The notes below the pieces were generated by a model. It had not been told where the DNA came from and made no database searches. It saw only the letters and a program-made list of their open reading frames with translations. A program made the position numbers and the translations under genes. Below, piece after piece: positions 34,272 to 36,363 of a DNA stretch of 36,363 bases. Position 1 is the first letter of the stretch. Every line of letters starts with the position of its first letter. This DNA is from CAIVND01 sp035532075. Its GTDB lineage: Bacteria > Actinomycetota > Acidimicrobiia > Acidimicrobiales > Bog-793. The DNA lies in the NCBI GenBank assembly GCA_035532075.1, contig DATKRV010000070.1, forward strand, positions 1 through 36,363, written 5' to 3'.

Positions 34272-35339
34272 ATGACAACACTTCGTGACGTTGCTAATGC
34301 CGTCGGTTGTTCAGCGGCAACGGTTTCGCGAGCTCTAAACGGCGACACCAGGATTAGCAAATCTCGGACATTACTAATTCGCGAGGAAGCCAATCGTTTG
34401 GGTTATCAAGCGAACCAGCTCGCGAGATCTCTACGCAAACAAAAAACCGGATACGTGGGAGTAGTTATCCCAAATCTCACGAACAACTACTACACCAATT
34501 GCCTCTCGCATTTGTCAGACCAGCTTTCGCCGCACGGATTGCATGTGGTTTTGGGGTGTCACAACTTTGATGCCGCTAAAGACGCCAACATTATTAACTC
34601 TCTAATCAATAGAAAAGTAGACGCTTTAGTGCACGTTCCCTGCACAAAACAGGGAATTGATGGCGTCATAGATAACTTGGGGATTCCGGTAATCGAGATT
34701 GGACAGCGTTCTTCATCTGCAAATGTCGACGCAGTTTATGTGGACGACGCTGACGGGATCTCACATGTTATGCAATATCTTGCAGATCTCGGACATCGTA
34801 GAATTGTGATGATCGCAGGTCGACAAGGAGTCCTCGGAGTAGACGCACAGTCCCGCGGCTTTGCCCGCGCAATTGCTGAAATGAACCTCTCACTTGACGA
34901 ATGCAAAGTAGTTCATTGTCCTGCAAACCGACACGATTGTTCTCATGCTCTTGAAAATCTCCTGGACTCCCCGAGAGACTCTTGGCCAACCGCAATCATT
35001 GGGGCGCATCACCTCGCAATTAGTGCTTGCCTCATGGTGTTTCGAAGCAGAGGCTTGCAGCTTCCGAATGACATCTCACTAGTGGGATTTTCTAATGATG
35101 AATGGTTTGAGGTTTCTAACCCCCCGGTAACAACATACGAACATCCGTTTAGAGCAATGTCCATAGTTGCGGCTCAGCTTCTGATTTCGCGCTTACAGCC
35201 ACTCCCTGATCAACCATCAAAGCGGGAGATAATTAATTTTGACGGAAAAATACTTGAAAGACTGTCCACTGGGCCTCCAGCAATTGCGAAACGTAAAAGC
35301 ACATTCGAAATAGGGCACGCACTTAATCTTGCGCAATAA
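34272..35339 (+). CDS. LacI-family transcriptional regulator
   Basis: This is a ligand-responsive repressor or activator. The ATG at 34272 gives 355 residues beginning TTLRDVANAVGCSAATVSRALNG, the canonical LacI helix-turn-helix. The hinge region (NQLARSLRKQKTGYVGVVIP) leads into the type 1 periplasmic-binding-fold effector domain (34 residues on to the C-terminus). A GTG at 34248 would add eight residues. Being divergent from the binding protein and transporter genes, it is the likely local regulator of the uptake cluster. The effector is unknown. Confidence 0.88.
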   Translation: MTTLRDVANAVGCSAATVSRALNGDTRISKSRTLLIREEANRLGYQANQLARSLRKQKTGYVGVVIPNLTNNYYTNCLSHLSDQLSPHGLHVVLGCHNFDAAKDANIINSLINRKVDALVHVPCTKQGIDGVIDNLGIPVIEIGQRSSSANVDAVYVDDADGISHVMQYLADLGHRRIVMIAGRQGVLGVDAQSRGFARAIAEMNLSLDECKVVHCPANRHDCSHALENLLDSPRDSWPTAIIGAHHLAISACLMVFRSRGLQLPNDISLVGFSNDEWFEVSNPPVTTYEHPFRAMSIVAAQLLISRLQPLPDQPSKREIINFDGKILERLSTGPPAIAKRKSTFEIGHALNLAQ

Positions 35340-35662
35340 TAAATGCAAGATCGATAAACTGATAAGTGTGCACCGCGTCAAGCATTTTCTCGACGCACAG
35401 GCCTCGATGTCAATGGAAAACGAATACACGAATCATGCAAATGCAACGATAATCAGCATTTAAATGAGACCAAAGAGAGCCCGATTAGTTGGATATGTGT
35501 GGATTACGAGATGAGTGAGGCCACTTGCGGCCAATTTGACAACTCCACGGCTATGACCTCGCTTGGGGATTTCTCTGGGACTCAGACGCGAGCTTCATCT
35601 TCCTCATTGAAGCCCTTAGATATTTAAAGTAAGCATTTCGTAGCTGCTGAAGGGAGCCCGCG
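35340..35662. other. Intergenic stretch between lacI-type gene and decarboxylase-like gene
   Basis: No gene or RNA is recognised in these 323 bases. A 38-codon frame at 35511-35627 (plus) has no ribosome site and no recognisable sequence. The last 25 bases hold AAGGGAG, the ribosome site of the next gene. Confidence 0.5.
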
Positions 35663-36253
35663 ATGAAAGACGTTGAGCTGAGTCTCGCGATGGACCTCAA
35701 TCTCAGAACCGCTGCTCTTCTCTCAGGAGAGGTTCGTGCCGAGGGAATTGACCTGAAATGTTCAAGTAAATTGCGTGGTCCAAGTCTTTTTCGCCATCAA
35801 TTAAGGACGCGCGAATTTGACATCTGTGACATGTCCCTGACAACGCTTTACATGATGCTCGACCGTGCCGACACGTCGTTTATTCCGATTCCTGTTTTCA
35901 CAATGCGACACTTCTTCCACACCACCGCGTTAGTTCGAGAACATGCCGGGATCTCTTTTCCTGAGGATCTCATAGGAAAACGGCTTGGTATTCCGGGATA
36001 TCAATCCGCTGCCTCCCTTTGGTGCCGCGGAGCTTTCCAGCATGAATTTGGGGTATCGCCGAGCGATGTGGAGTGGTTTACTCAACGATCCGCTGATGCA
36101 AATTCTGGAGAGATTGAATTCTACCCTCCAGAAGATCTTCGTCTCAACACGATTTCCAAAGATGAATCGCTCGAGCAGATGCTCCTATCAGGCAGATTGG
36201 ACGGGTATATCAATGTCGCAATACTAGCCCTGATCTTTCACGAGACTCTGTGA
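35663..36253 (+). pseudogene. 4,5-dihydroxyphthalate decarboxylase-like protein, C-terminally shortened
   Basis: It has 196 residues. The start LSLAMDLNLRTAALLSGEVRAEGIDL, then REFDICDMSLTTLYMML, FIPIPVFTMRHFFHTTALV, and LIGKRLGIPGYQSAASLWCRGAF match the family of 4,5-dihydroxyphthalate decarboxylase and related binding-protein-fold enzymes. These usually have about 320-330 residues, so roughly the last 120 are missing. The likeness fades after LSGRLDGYINVAI, followed by an unrelated tail and a stop, just before a structured sequence that looks like the end of an insertion element. AAGGGAG precedes the ATG. It may be inactive, or part of the uptake cluster's pathway before disruption. Confidence 0.65.
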
Positions 36254-36278
36254 GCTAACTGACGCGTATCCGCGAAAA

Positions 36279-36338
36279 GGCCCTTCTTGCAGGCGAGACT
36301 GTTGTTGTCAACGCAACAGGAACCCAACAAGAAGGGCC
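36279..36338. repeat. Long two-tier hairpin near the right edge, possibly an IS end
   Basis: Outer arms GGCCCTTCTTG (36279-36289) and CAAGAAGGGCC (36328-36338) match perfectly over 11 bases. Inside them CTGTTG (36299-36304) and CAACAG (36314-36319) form a second stem. The structure lies just before an ATG at 36348. Such hairpins upstream of transposase genes can block translation from read-through transcripts. Confidence 0.6.
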
Positions 36339-36347
36339 ACTTCCAAG

Positions 36348-36363
36348 ATGAAAACTACCAGTG
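36348..36363 (+). CDS. Possible start of a gene cut by the window edge (transposase suspected)
   Basis: An ATG at 36348 follows the two-tier hairpin, and only five codons (MKTTS) are inside the window. It could be the transposase start of an IS1380-like element. That rests on context and memory only. Confidence 0.25.

Noticed and set aside
35511..35627. 38-codon plus-strand ORF
   Set aside because: No ribosome site, Ser/Thr-rich random-looking sequence.
35663..36253. Complete small substrate-binding protein rather than a truncated enzyme
   Set aside because: The homologous family is much longer, there is no signal peptide, and the likeness ends just before a mobile-element-like sequence.

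Overview
The window looks like chromosomal DNA of an actinomycete, probably of the class Acidimicrobiia. That placement is inferred from family content: the ctaE-qcrCAB order, an actinobacterial subunit IV (CtaF), clpS followed by a DUF2017 gene, a SenX3/RegX3-like pair and an SCO6880-type protein. Genes are tightly packed. At 13 junctions start and stop codons share four bases (ATGA, GTGA or TTGA).

Bases 1-12600 are an aerobic respiration and heme block. On the minus strand ctaE-qcrC-qcrA-qcrB encode oxidase subunit III and the bc1 complex. Divergent from them, hemE-hemH-hemY encode late heme synthesis. A GtrA-like gene and a tesB thioesterase are divergent from each other, and tesB overlaps a 33-residue membrane protein gene. 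Then tatA-ctaC-ctaD-ctaF (minus) encode TatA and oxidase subunits II, I and IV. The heme A synthase gene ctaA lies further on, at 21689. Together these genes supply the heme, the oxidase, the bc1 complex and a Tat component for Rieske protein export.

Bases 12965-17823 hold a hypothetical membrane protein gene convergent with a compact four-gene type IV secretion-like operon: pilin-like subunit, TrbL/VirB6-like channel, SCO6880-like protein and VirB4/TraG-type ATPase. It has a good sigma-70-like promoter. No relaxase or coupling protein gene is nearby.

Bases 17824-24926 are a forward run: a SenX3/RegX3-like two-component pair, an ABC-2 exporter, ctaA, clpS, a DUF2017 gene, an unusual fusion of a peptidase S51-like domain to a cysteinyl-tRNA-synthetase-like tail, and tRNA-Glu(UUC).

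After the tRNA the sequence becomes visibly more AT-rich, which suggests an acquired island (24927 to the right edge). It starts with a 5'-truncated ISL3-family transposase. Next comes a minus-strand cluster: a branched-chain-amino-acid-type substrate-binding protein, a bicupin, livH-livM-livG-livF-like transporter genes and a second, paralogous bicupin. A divergent LacI-family regulator has a perfect CGTAATCGATTACG palindrome just upstream. Beyond it is a shortened gene resembling 4,5-dihydroxyphthalate decarboxylase, which ends where another mobile element seems to begin. The cluster looks like a regulated uptake and catabolism system for an unidentified, possibly aromatic, carboxylate. It is the least explained part of the window.
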